Assembly: GCA_036785325.1 (NCBI GenBank)
Contig: JAXIVH010000015.1
Location: forward strand, 660,014 to 724,013
Direction of reading: 5' to 3'
DNA from: Urophycis tenuis
Taxonomy: Eukaryota > Chordata > Actinopteri > Gadiformes > Phycidae
DNA length: 64,000 nucleotides
The notes below the pieces were generated by a model that ran no database searches, was not told the origin of the DNA, and saw only the letters and a program-made list of their open reading frames with translations. The first letter of the stretch is position 1. Each line of letters begins with the position of its first letter. Position numbers and translations under genes: made by a program. Of this stretch, positions 10,993 through 22,426 are shown one piece after another.

Positions 10993-13900
10993 ATGGGGAA
11001 TAGCAACAGCGACCGCGGGAGTGGGGCGCAGGGTGAAAGGTCAGACCGAGATGGACAGCACGGGGGTAAAGAGGCACGCTCCAACATTCTGATGGACAGC
11101 ACAGATGATGCAGAAGACTCAAAGGTATCCATTATACCGTTTATCTCCACATGTCGCTGTACACATTTGCACTGTACCTTTCATACCATTATTACTATGC
11201 ACGTGTATGCAAATATTGTAAATATAAATGCACTGTAGTAGTCCTAGGCCTACCGTGTTTTTATTTATATTTTACTTGAAATTGTATTGTGATTTTACAT
11301 TTATTGTGATTGCTCACTTATTATTATCAGTGAAGTGTATGTCTATGTTTGTATGTCTTATTCATACACATACAAATGTATGCAACTGAACTACCTTCAC
11401 ATGACACTATTCTGTCCTTTTTCTAGGCTCCACAGGAGACACAAGAATTTCTGGCCTGGCAACAAGACCTGGAAAGTAACACCAAAAACCCAGCTCAGCG
11501 CAGACCTACTGTTTTTACGTGGAAAGGAGGGGCCAAAGAGGTCTTTGTTTCAGGTTCTTTCAACAATTGGGCAACTAAAATCCCACTCAACAAAAGGTAA
11601 TTTGCGTTTTAAAGTTGATTTGTTTTGTATTAGGTTTTATTTTGTAAAAAATAAAACAAAGTAACGTAACATATTATAACATATAACATATATATTTATC
11701 CAAATGCCAGCCACAGCAACTTTGTGGCCATTGTGGACCTGCCTGAGGGAGAACACCAGTATAAGTTTTGTGTGGATGGGAACTGGACACTAGATCCAAT
11801 TGGGGTAAGTTAACTCCCCACTGTCTGTAGTCAAGCAAGCTCCTCAACTTGGCCCTGGATGAAAAAAAACACTAAGCAACCTTGGATACAAGTGTCTGCT
11901 GCTTCTTGTTCAAAATGACAGTTGAAATGTGATTTGGACACCAGATCACTAACCTTCATCACCACATCCACCCTGGCTTGCTCCCCAGGCTGTGACCACT
12001 ACGAAGACAGGGACTATCAATAACACCATCGAGGTCAAGAGGACTGACTTCGAGGTGTTTGACGCTCTCCGCATCGACTCAGAGGAAACAGCAGACATAT
12101 CTGGTTCGTCCCAATCTCTTCATATGCTTTCTTCTGTTGGTGAACTATCAGAGTTTGAAAAGGGTTAGAGAGAGGAGGTTTAGTTTGCTCCTGTCTGGCT
12201 CCAGATTTTGGTCTTATGGGATTTGACAGCATAGCTAATGGATTTCTGTGTGTCCACTGATGTCATACTGTGGTCCGGGATTTAGTTGCAACATTTTAAG
12301 TTTGTGTTATGTGAAATCCATCCTTGGCCTGGCCTTTCCAACTTATAACATTACATTAGCATGTAATGAAAATGGATTGAACTGCTGGATGGATATGGCT
12401 GATTATTTGATTTGAATGTAGTTCAATAATTGTCCAAACTGTGAATAATGCCGATAACATGTGGTAAAATAATTTTGCCATGATGTTTATTTTCTACTTG
12501 TTGTTACATGAGTTTGTGATGCAGTGGTAACAGCATTAGATTGTGTTTCAGACCTGTCCAGCTCTCCGCCAGGCCCATACCAGCAGGACTCCTATCTGTT
12601 AAAGCCAGAAGACAAGATCAAACACCCCCCTATCCTGCCCCCACACCTCCTGCAGGTCCTGCTCAACAAGGACACCAGCATCTCAGTAGGTGGCCTGGGG
12701 GCTTCAAGCTGCTTCCCTAGTGGAATCACTTGTCTCCACTATGGCAGAAGTCATATCACAGTATACATTAAAAATGATCATGGTTACAGTATATATTGCA
12801 GTAGGACACTAGAAGGTGCTAGACTGCAGGGAAACACACACATTTAGTTTTGTTAAATGACGCTGGGTGCTTTAGCTAAAGATAAGGACCACCGTATGTC
12901 AATGTTTAAACAAGGACAAAATATAGAAAAACATGCTTGCTAACTAATGATAACTGAACGGCTGAATCTGATAATGGACTTGGAAGTTATGTTATTTTTT
13001 TCCTTTTCTGTGACTCTGTCATCCAGATTTAGTGCACGTTTTTCTTCCCATGCTCTTGAACAGCGCTATTGATGCAGTGCAATTTCACCTAAAGTCTCCA
13101 CAATGTAGCGACCGCCTTTTGTTTCTGATGTGACCACTGCATTGCCACTGCCAACACTAACTCCCAGCACTGCTCAGAACCTTGGGCTTTCTCCCCGCCA
13201 TGCATTCCAACCCATTATATGATTTTTCCAAGGGATATTCAAGTCAAATATCTGTTTTAACCAAGTGGAAAGTTTCAGAAATTCACGGAGGAAAAATATG
13301 ATGACGTCAACTATATATGTTGCGTCTCAACAGCCCTATTATTTTCAAATGTGCCATGATGACAGAGCACCACTGTTCCATTACTCTGGGAGCACCCTGG
13401 ATGGTGTGTACTCTATACAGGTGTACTCTATACAGGTGTACTCTATACAGGTGTACTCTATACAGGTCTACTCTATACAGGTCTACTCTATACAGGTCTA
13501 CTCTATACAGGTCTACTCCATACAGGTGTACTCTATACAGGTCTACTCTATACAGGTCTACTCTATACAGGTCTACTCTATACAGGTGTACTCTATACAG
13601 GTGTACTCTATACAGGTCTACTCTATACAGGTCTACTCTATACAGGTGTACTCTATACAGGTGTACTCTATACAGGTCTACTCTATACAGGTGTACTCTA
13701 TACAGGTCTACTCTATACAGGTGTACTCTATACAGGTCTACTCTATACAGGTCTACTCTATACAGGTGTACTCTATACAGGTCTACTCTATACAGGTGTA
13801 CTCTATACAGGTCTACTTACAAAGAGTACATGGACCACAAATGTACCACAAATTCATACCGGTGTACTCTCTGCATTTCTACCTCGTCTCCACCATTACT

Positions 13901-14181
13901 TCTATAACTTATAAACATGACATCTTTCTGTTTCCAGTGTGACCCAACTCTGCTTCCAGAGCCAAATCATGTCATGCTCAACCATCTGTATGCACTCTCT
14001 ATCAAGGTAATATTTTGTTGTTTCTTGATAGTCTTGTGCTGTACCTCCTAAAAGCAGGTGGGCAGATTTCAGAAAAATCCTGTTCCATATGCTTGTGTTA
14101 CAGGATGGAGTCATGGTTCTCAGTGCAACTCACCGATACAAGAAGAAGTACGTAACGACTCTGCTCTACAAACCCATATAG
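10993..14181 (+). CDS. prkab1: AMP-activated protein kinase beta subunit
   Basis: Seven coding exons join in phase: 10993-11124, 11427-11596, 11711-11804, 11989-12103, 12552-12685, 13938-14006 and 14104-14181, giving 263 residues. The protein is the scaffold and glycogen-binding subunit of the AMPK heterotrimer. It begins MGN, so Gly2 can be myristoylated. The CBM48 glycogen-binding domain spans about 72-150 (VSGSFNNW at 85-92); the Ser of KSHSNF (about Ser101) matches the mammalian Ser108 autophosphorylation site. The C-terminal alpha/gamma-binding domain ends in HRYKKKYVTTLLYKPI, almost identical across vertebrates. ILMDS, EFLAWQ and KDGVMVL favour beta-1 over beta-2. A probable noncoding first exon ends at about 10737 before gtaag. 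Intron 5 carries a 27-unit minisatellite, and the 3' UTR a triplicated 49-bp repeat. Which fish paralogue (a or b) is not resolved. Confidence 0.95.
13406..13816 (+). repeat. 15-bp minisatellite, 27 complete units, in prkab1 intron 5
   Basis: The unit is GTGTACTCTATACAG or GTCTACTCTATACAG, with complete copies from 13406 to 13810 and a partial copy after. Only the third base varies, apart from one CTCCA variant near 13511. Units 12-15 and 16-19 show the same C-G-G-C order, which points to a 60-bp higher-order duplication. Length 15 keeps one reading frame open, but the array is intronic. Confidence 0.95.
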
Positions 14182-14228
14182 TCCCTGAATCTCCCTCTCT
14201 CTCTGCAGGAACCACTTTCCAGCTGTTG

Positions 14229-14377
14229 AATGTATACAGAACACAGCTGATGTCACTGCATGGTTAATAGGGTCCAATGTATACAGAACACAGCTGATGT
14301 CACTGTGCATGGTTAATAGGGTCCAATGTATACAGAACTCAGCTGATGTCACTGTGCATGGTTAATAGGGTCCAATG
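14229..14377 (+). repeat. Triplicated 47-49-bp repeat in the prkab1 3' UTR
   Basis: Three copies start at 14229, 14276 and 14325 with AATGTATACAGAAC. The first lacks a TG dinucleotide and the third has one CT for CA change. Nearly identical copies indicate recent tandem duplication. Confidence 0.9.
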
Positions 14378-14379
14378 TT

Positions 14380-15060
14380 CTCTGCAAAAAGTTGTCAATT
14401 TTGGTCTTATTTTGTCACATATCTGCACACTAATATTACATTTGGCAGAAATGTATGTTTCCTTGTAAATGAGAATATTTTTTTTGTTACCTTGGAATTA
14501 GCCCTTTTTATCTACACAGGCAGCGGGTCCTCTGGTATTTGGCAGTGCAACTTCACCAGATGCCACTAAATCCTACACACTGCACCTTTAGTTTTTACAT
14601 TGATATAACCTTTTATGACCTTGAGTTCTAGAACTAGATCATACAAGTAGTGAACTATGAGGAGCAAAGAGCTAGCAGTAACCATGGCCACCCAACACGC
14701 AGTCATATAAGACTGCTATGACTATACCATGATACGTGTGGTTGTCTCTGTATAGTGCCTTCTACGTAATGTGTGAGGATTTGTTTTTCTGATATGACCC
14801 TCAACGCTGAACTGCTGAATATTTGAGGAGTGACCAAGTAGCATGGAAAAAAAATCCAAGGGCACAGATAAGAGTTGTTGTGAAATCTGCCAACAGGTTT
14901 GGATTCCAGTTAGAGGCAAATATCCCAAATATAGCAGTGTCCCTCCATTCATGTCAAGTATTTACTTTTTACATTTATTCTTTTCTCTCTTTTTATAAAT
15001 CAAAATGGCTGCTTTTACATTGAGTGATTGCATTGGATGCATTTACCACTCTATTTGAAC
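14380..15060 (+). other. Probable prkab1 3' UTR and flank
   Basis: No other gene is seen. AT-rich sequence leads up to the AATAAA at 15067. Confidence 0.4.
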
Positions 15061-15066
15061 AAGACA

Positions 15067-15072
15067 AATAAA
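15067..15072 (+). terminator. Candidate polyadenylation signal for prkab1
   Basis: AATAAA about 890 bp after the prkab1 stop. On the opposite strand ATTAAA at 15111-15116 could serve the convergent phospholipase gene, so the two genes would end tail to tail within about 50 bp. Confidence 0.4.
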
Positions 15073-15154
15073 ATTGTAACATCTTTGCAGTGTTATTTTC
15101 TCAAGCATTTTTTAATTGTATGTTCATTTTTTGAAATGTCAGCATTTTGCCAGC

Positions 15155-15957
15155 TCATTTGACACAGTGGACGTTCTGGTCCAAATTCTTGTTTTCAGGG
15201 TTGTATTTTGCCTGGGCAAAGCAATGGGCTCCCACTCTGTCACACTCACAGACAGCCGCCTGGCACTTGTTATTGGAAGCTGGAGAGGCAGGATGCACAT
15301 GATCAATAGTAAACATCTCATCATGATCCTTGGTAAATATGTGTATTTGAACCTCATGCATATCTTCCACACAATGTGAGGTTAGGCAAGTGGCAGTTCC
15401 CCTCATTCTCAGCATTACCTGAACAGGTGACTTGTTGATTGTCACAAGTGTGGTCATAAACCAGAATGTAGGGCAGGTCAGCGATGGCTGTGCAGCCTGG
15501 ACTCAGCCTGCTGGCCTTGTAGCACTGGTCATGGAGCTTACAACACCTAAAACAGTCAATGGCAGACATTTTAGTTTGATTAATACTTTAGTTGAAGGTG
15601 AGTAGAAAGTGAGTGAAGCAGTTACTCATTACATGTCCACATCGTCCACCGGCTGGGCCCCTCCCCCGAAGCCACACCAGCAGCCATAGTCATTGTACAG
15701 CAGGGCATTGGTTCCGGGCTGGGCACACTCGATCATCGCCCCAAACTGCCACAAGGCCCTAGGCAGCTGGGCACTGGCCATGCCGGCTGATAACCACATT
15801 ATGCATTAAAAAACCTTCTTGGGTCACTATAGTACTTCTAAAATGTCTATGAGGAAAGACATTTCTCACTTGATGTCATCTTGGTGGATATCAACGCTAA
15901 ACGTAGAGTCTTACCAGTGAGAAGCAGCAGCAGCAGCAAAGGTCCTGTGGGGTTCAT
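15155..15957 (-). CDS. pla2g1b: Secreted phospholipase A2, group IB-like (copy A)
   Basis: Four exons on the minus strand join in phase: 15957-15915, 15786-15633, 15546-15419 and 15279-15155, giving 149 residues. The product hydrolyses the sn-2 ester of phospholipids with bound calcium. A leucine-rich signal peptide covers about residues 1-18, with a short propeptide before ALWQF. The calcium loop reads YGCWCGFGG, the active site CCKLHDQCY has the His-Asp pair, and the second conserved Asp is in VCECDRVGAHC. All conserved cysteines expected from family comparison appear present. It differs from the two plus-strand copies in Trp within the calcium loop and in the block after the active site (SRLSPGCTAIADLPY), so it is a divergent paralogue. 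It is convergent with prkab1. Confidence 0.9.
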
Positions 15958-16139
15958 GTTTGCAGGAGTAGAGTTGAGAGGATATCAGAGCTGCTCTTAT
16001 ACTCACCCAAGACTCCTGAAGCAGGAGATAAGGAGGACAAGGGGTGGGAAGAGCCCCACATACGGGGAAAGAGCTTGAAAACCCCTTAAATGAAGGACTT
16101 TTACAGGAGTAGCATGTAAAGCACAACATAATTACACAT

Positions 16140-17004
16140 GTACTGTATAACTAAAATAACATGCATCACTTCAATGACACATCCCTCACTAAAAAATGTT
16201 ATCACTATAACGTATTACAATAACAACCACTTATTATTGAGGGCTAATGCCACCAAACAATCTTTTTATAGTAAGAACAATTACTGGTCACTGTTAACTT
16301 TGCCAAGTTAATTTATAAATAGCTGACTTATGAAAATGAAATCATGAATCTGTATAACTTATAATTTGGACTTAAGAAAGTGTAGTTCCATTTATGTGTG
16401 TGGTTTTTTTTTTACAAAGAGCATGTGAAAATAATTTTGCTATCTTTTTCAAATAAATGTATACAAATATAATGCAAAATCTACAAATGGAATATAATTG
16501 ATATACAACATTCCACAGCTGTGTTAATGACATGTGCTTGTGTTCCCACACTTCCACACTGAACCTCCACTTTTAATAGACAAACCGTTTAAAGGTCAAA
16601 GTTATTGTAAATATATTGCATGACATGCATATTTCAGAAAACATGGTTTCTATAATTATTTCACTAGATCTGGTGTATAATGAACCCGTTTTATACACAT
16701 TCAACAGCAGAGTTAAGTTGTCACATGCACTTAGTTCCTTGGCATCTACAAATTTGTAAGTAGCCTATACTATATACTCTAATCTTAAAATTAGGTACTT
16801 TTAGAACAGTACATATATGATGCAATGCTCAAATCAAGTCAAAGTCTCCTGGAAATGTTTACTTTGTTAACAACAGCCTTAATATGTGATCTGAAGGTTT
16901 ACACTATTGCTTAATCTCAAAGGATTATTTGCTGAACCTAGTTTAATAAGGTCTCATCCTCAGGTTAAGTATATAGGTAAACTCTTTAGTTATAGAACAA
17001 ATTA

Positions 17005-17051
<47 letters not shown>

Positions 17052-17820
17052 ATGTATGTATGTGTGTATGTATGTATGTTTTGTACTGTATGTGTGTATG
17101 TATGTATGTATGTTTGTACTGTATGTGTGTATGTTCCGTATGTATCAATTATGAACTGCTTCACAATTTCTCAAATACATAAACTACCTGCTCAATGAGC
17201 ATAATTATGGGTTTCAAGAAGACGGTGCTTGTTGCTGGGGTAAGCGTGCACTGTGATTCAGAGCTGTGATCCTGAGAACGCTACACCACATGGCACCTTG
17301 GCCAAAGCCTTCCTCATTCATAAGGCTTAGGGCTGTTCAGGTCAATACTGAACCACTATTATGTCAATAACTGTCAATAACACTTTCTCTGTCTCTCCCT
17401 CAACCCACACGGCCGAGGCAGAAGGCCGCCCCTGAGCCTGGTGTGTGCGATGGTTCTGCCTGGTAAAAGGCAGGTTTTCCTTGCCACATAATGAAAAGTG
17501 CTTGCTCATGGTGGGAATCTGGTGGGTCTCTGTAAATAACATCATGAAGAGTTTAGGTCTAGACCTGCTCTGTATGGAAAGTGTCTTGATATAACTTCTG
17601 TTATGAATTATAAATAAAACTGAATTAAATTGAATTAAGGTAACTCAAGTCGGAGATAGTATGTCCAATATATTCAATGGATGTTTGAAAAGATAATACT
17701 AATAATTTAATATTTTTTGGACAATAATTAAAAAAGACTTTCACATTTACCCAGACTGAGATTATTGTATTTGATACTGGAAGGTTTTCATTAAGATGTT
17801 GTAGTAAGCTAAAGGACGCT
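16140..17820. other. Noncoding stretch with a TGTC/TATG microsatellite
   Basis: AT-rich DNA with a (TGTC)n block at about 17005-17048 passing into (TATG)n to about 17130. No coding series seen. Confidence 0.6.
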
Positions 17821-17824
17821 ACAT

Positions 17825-18150
17825 ACCATCTCTTGTCCTTTTCTGTTCATCTGTCCTTTAGCTCCTGTGATTCCTGCTCTCGCTCTGCTTTTCTTTTTCC
17901 TGCAGATCCCAGTGATGCATGTCAGATCAAATCATTCTCCACTGCTGCTTATTCTCATTCTTCATTTTTCATTCTCCATTGCTGCTCTTACTGTTATCCT
18001 CTACTTATTGTATTTATTTAACTGTTTTCTTTGATTTTCCTTCCATGTTGGAACAGGCCTCATCCAATACATTTCATTGTACAGTATGACTATAAGTGAT
18101 GCTGCACATTTGACAATAAAGGACTTGAATCTTGAATCTTGAATCTTGAA
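17825..18150 (+). mobile_element. Retroelement 3' end with TTGAATC tail
   Basis: The segment ends GACAATAAAGGACTTGAATC followed by tandem TTGAATC units, a tail form found on several fish non-LTR elements. No reverse transcriptase is visible. A tail of related form in the other orientation is near 32.73 kb. Confidence 0.5.
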
Positions 18151-18619
18151 TGTTCATCTATGTGCTTCTCTCAGACACAATTCAGCCCAGAGCACATGCA
18201 GCCTTTCAAGGAGCACTCCAAGGAAGATTAGCTGACTTACATGCATAAACAGCAAAGATTTACACTGAAACACAGCAGATCTGAGAGTAATTGTTTCTTC
18301 ATTGATATACAGTATGCATACATATTTATACATAGGATTAAAGAGCATTGGACAGTTAATCAATTGTCAAAACCTTAATGGAATGTGACTCAAAAGTAAA
18401 TAAAAGCCATTAATAAGATCTGTTGTGTAGGACTAGATGTTGATATCCCTGACTGCATTCGTACCTACGGCGCCGATGAGACTCTGTGGAGTTCAATTGA
18501 GTGGTGGCATCCTTCGGGTTGTCAAGTGGGCGCCCTCTTTCCTTGATGTTTCGCTGATTGGCCCACGACACCTCCAGAGGGTTCAGCAGTGAGACCCAGC
18601 TTCTCAGGTTCACTCCCTA

Positions 18620-19510
18620 GATGCCACCAACTCAGTTGAAGGCCCAGGTCGGATCCTTTCTCTTCATCCACAGCCACTGGCTTCCCTTTTCAGCAGCCAT
18701 GGAGAGGTCTCTAACTGCTTGCCTGTGGGCCTTCCCTCGCACTCCCACCTCCCTGAGTAGCCTGGATGTTGACGTGGCTATGAACCCTCTGCAGCCAACT
18801 TCCACTGGGCGGACCATCGCTTTCCAGCCTTGTTGCTGAGCATCTGCAGCGAGTTCAGCGTACCTCAGCTTCTTCCGCTCGTAGGCCTCCTCCACTGTGC
18901 CCTCCCAGGGCACTGTGAGCTCTATGATGTAAACGGGCTTCAGCGAGGGTGACCACAGAACAAGGTCTGGTCGCAAGTTGGTGGATGCGATCTCGGTTGG
19001 GAAGCAGAGTTTCTTGCCCAGGTCTGCCAGCAGCTTCCAGTCCCGTGCTCTGCCCGGCTGCCCAGTGTCAGCCCTTGTGGTGGTGAGGCTGGCTTGACCC
19101 TCTCGGACAAAAGGCGTTGGCTGCCAGCGGGATGACGGGGGAGGAAGGGCATTCACTCTTGTCCGCTGATTTTCCAGCACTGTTGCGACACACTTTAACA
19201 CCTGGTTGTGCCGCCAGGTGTAACGGCCTTGGGTGAGGCTGGTCTTGCATCCCACCAAGATGTGCTTCAGTGTTGCTGAGCCTGCTGGACATAGAGGGCA
19301 CGTGGAGTCTTCACCATACCACTGGTTAAGGTTTGCAGGAGAGGGCAACACACCATAGGCAGCCCTGATGGTAAAGCTTGCCCTGAATGCCTCCATCTCC
19401 CACAGATCTTTCCAGGAGATCTTCCGCTTCTCCACTCCTTCCCATGCCATCCACTGCCCTTGCTTTGCCTGCGACACAGCTTGTGCGCGCCTTCCTTCTT
19501 CCTCTTCCCA
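18620..19510 (-). pseudogene. C-terminal end of an R2-like (restriction-like endonuclease) LINE
   Basis: The minus-strand frame gives 281 residues from 19477 to 18632. It starts beyond the RT core with ISWKDLW and YGVLPSPANL. A CCHC knuckle follows (CPLC...HILVGC), then the restriction-like endonuclease core: RPDLVL, then IIELTVPWE, then ERKKLRYAEL. These are the features of the R2/R4/Hero LINE group, which cut target DNA with a C-terminal PD-(D/E)XK nuclease. The copy is 5'-truncated. It is the same family as the copy at 33.0-34.7 kb, but keeps Glu in IIELTVPWE where that copy has Gln. Confidence 0.8.
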
Positions 19511-19807
19511 CCGTTTGTTTTTTGTGTGTTAGTATTTTGTTTGATTTGTTCAAATATAATAGCTTGTATAACCTTGACACACACTTGAAAATATCTTGCT
19601 AAAAGAAGATAAATTCACATTTTCATACTATCAGAGAGCTGTGTCAATGACACACTGTTTAAATGACAACCGAATGCATTTCCATGTATCTTGGTGAAAG
19701 ATAGTGTATGTTGCTTTAGATAAAAATGTGTTCTCAAAGAGATTTGACAAATTGGTGGAAAATACCAGAGAGGTGGGCTTATATTTATATATATATTTGT
19801 ATATGCT

Positions 19808-19817
19808 GTATAAAAAC
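19808..19817 (+). promoter_or_regulatory. TATA box of PLA2 copy B
   Basis: TGTATAAAAA about 50 bp before the start codon at 19862, following a TA-rich tract. Confidence 0.5.
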
Positions 19818-19861
19818 CATGTGGTGTGTGTCTGCAGGAATATTGCGTATTCATTTGCAAC

Positions 19862-21408
19862 ATGAAAGCTTCTCACGTTGTTCTCCTCTTGGCCCTCTGT
19901 CTTCCAGTCTGTAAGTCTACAATATACAATCCCATTTCTATCTCTCTTTTCTATTCATTACTATTTTATTTCTTATTTGCATTTTCTATTTTCCAAAGTA
20001 TCATTCTAATGCACATTGGTCATATTCATATACGTAAATGTATGAATGATGATGATGATGTATGACTCTGCTAGAAGCTCAAGGGTTTTATGGTCAGCAT
20101 CACTTCCTCTGCAATTCCTCAAGTGGATTTTACTTCTCTAATGAGAAAGTGAAAACAAAAGAAAGCAGCAAGTTGTTTGATTGGTTGCTGTTTGTATTGA
20201 TTGCTCCTTGTCCCTCAGTGCTGGCCTCACGCAGCAAGCGCTCCCTATGGGGGCTGAGGTCCCAGATCCTCTGCACCATGCCTCACAGTTGGCCCGTCAT
20301 CCACTTTGCTGACTATGGATGCTACTGTGGCAAGGGAGGTGCTGGAATACCTGTTGATGCCCTTGACACGTACGTCATTTTTAAAATGTATTATTTATTT
20401 TATTAAGAATTTTCTGAAAGATTTAGGTGGGCTGTGGAAATTTGGGAATCAACCTTTTGCCCTCTGCAGTGAGTTGACCCCCTAGCCACTGACCATCCTG
20501 CCTCCCTGTCTTTCTAGTGTGCAGCTCTAAAATACACTTTTTCTGATCGTTGATGAGTAATATGATTGATTCTTGATTCTTTGTGTTCCAGGTGCTGCCA
20601 AACTCATGACCATTGCTACAATGCTGCCATGTCGGATAAGGAGTGCACACCCTACCTGGATAACCCATACACATACGGCTACCACCAAACATGTGACAAG
20701 ACCACCAAGACCGTCACCTGTCTCAGTGAGTGAGCCCCTGCAGCCCCATGATCACATTACAGTACATTCAAAATACACTATATGATATTATTTATATGAA
20801 ATACACTATATTATTATCACTATTATAGTTTTATAATAACTATTATAACTATTATAGTTATCGTGTTATAGTTTTACAACAGCAACAGTTTTTATAGGGT
20901 TTTTTTTTGTAGTTATTGAGTATTGAAGACGATGAGCATCAAGGGCATTTGACTAGGTTTAAAAATAGTTTTCATATTTAATGTATTGCCTTTAGATAGT
21001 TAAGATTTTGATTGCAGCCAAGGTTCAAATGATTAAATTCATTTTAGGATACGTTTTAAAAACTTTGATTCAAGGTGTGAATGAAACATTAAAAGTAAGC
21101 CCTGATTTGGGTCCATTTATATAATTATTTCAAGGCCTGGTATAGTAAATTAAGGCCTGGCTCAATATGACACATTTTGGTTGAATTTTATTTAAATATT
21201 GATAGAGTTTCCCTTCTTTTATCCTCCTCTTTGTGTTCTTCCCAACCTTCCCTCTCTCCATCCCTCTGTTTCCCTTCACCATGCAGGTAGCAATAATGCC
21301 TGTCAGATGTTCATCTGTGAATGTGACAAAAAGGCAGCCATGTGTTTTTCCAAGGCAAAGTACATCCCTGCTCATGACCACTACAACCAAGATCTCTGTA
21401 GTCAATAA
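19862..21408 (+). CDS. pla2g1b: Secreted phospholipase A2, group IB (copy B)
   Basis: Exons 19862-19910, 20219-20369, 20592-20725 and 21287-21408 join in phase to give 151 residues. The four-exon layout and phases match the other two copies in the window. The signal peptide is MKASHVVLLLALCLPVC; a propeptide with a basic SKR site precedes the mature SLWGLRSQI. The calcium loop is YGCYCGKGG, the active site CCQTHDHCY, and the later Asp sits in ICECDKKAAMC. YLDNPYTYGY corresponds to the pancreatic-loop block of group IB enzymes. AATAAA at 21541-21546 is the likely polyadenylation signal. Expected to be a secreted digestive or mucosal enzyme activated by proteolysis (family knowledge). Confidence 0.93.
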
Positions 21409-21812
21409 GATCCTTATGACCAGGAGCACTGCAGGAAATTCCATCATTACAACCAGTAGCTCATCGGACAGAAGACATACTTTATACATTGAAGGAACAG
21501 ACATGCAGTGAGTGAATGTAAAGATATTAGATGTTCATACAATAAAGTCAATAAAACACACAAATAGAACTGTCTGTTCAATTACAATTGTTCCTCATGT
21601 AGACCTATTGTTATTGCTGTTGTTCTGTGGTTGTGATTATTACTCACATAACAGTAAACGCAACATGAGAATGAATAATCCCCGTTTGAGAATCAAACCC
21701 ACTGACCCTGCCTCAAATTTTGTTCTGGGTATGTGGTTCTCCTTTAAAGGTCCAATATGTTACATTTTGTAGCAACTACGGTGAGGTTACTGTCACCTTT
21801 CCAATGGCTATA

Positions 21813-22426
21813 CTGTCCTGTACTGTCCTGTACTGTCCTGTACTGTCCTGTACTGTCCTGTACTGCCCTGTACTGTCCTGTACTGTCCTGTACTGTACTG
21901 TACTGTCCTGTACTGTACTGTACTGTCCTGTACTGTACTGTACTGTACTGTACTGCCCTGTACTGTACTGTCCTGTACTGTACTGTACTGTCCTGTACTG
22001 CACTGTACTGTCCTGTACTGTCCTGTACTGTCCTGTACTGTCCTGTACTGTACTGTACTGTCCTGTACTGTACTGTACTGTACTGCCCTGTACTGTCCTG
22101 TACTGTCCTGTACTGTACTGTACTGTCCTGTACTGTACTGTACTGTCCTGTACTGTCCTGTACTGCCCTGTACTGTCCTGTACTGTCCTGTACTGTACTG
22201 TACTGTCCTGTACTGTACTGTACTGTCCTGTACTGTCCTGTACTGTCCTGTACTGTACTGTCCTGTACTGTCCTGTACTGTCCTGTACTGTACTGTACTG
22301 TCCTGTACTGCACTGTACTGTCCTGTACTGTCCTGTACTGTCCTGTACTGTACTGCCCTGTACTGTCCTGTACTGTACTGCCCTGTACTGTCCTGTACTG
22401 TCCTGTACTGTCTTGTACTGCCCTGT
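21813..22426. repeat. TACTG/TCCTG pentamer satellite, left block
   Basis: About 610 bp of five-base units, mainly TACTG and TCCTG with some CCCTG, CACTG and TTTG-type variants. It is open in several frames on both strands only because its units lack stop codons in some frames. The same satellite resumes at 24077 after an L2 insertion. Confidence 0.95.

Noticed and set aside
13265..13942. 225-codon frame with repeated VYSIQ
   Set aside because: It is the 15-bp minisatellite inside prkab1 intron 5. The flanking exons splice cleanly without it.
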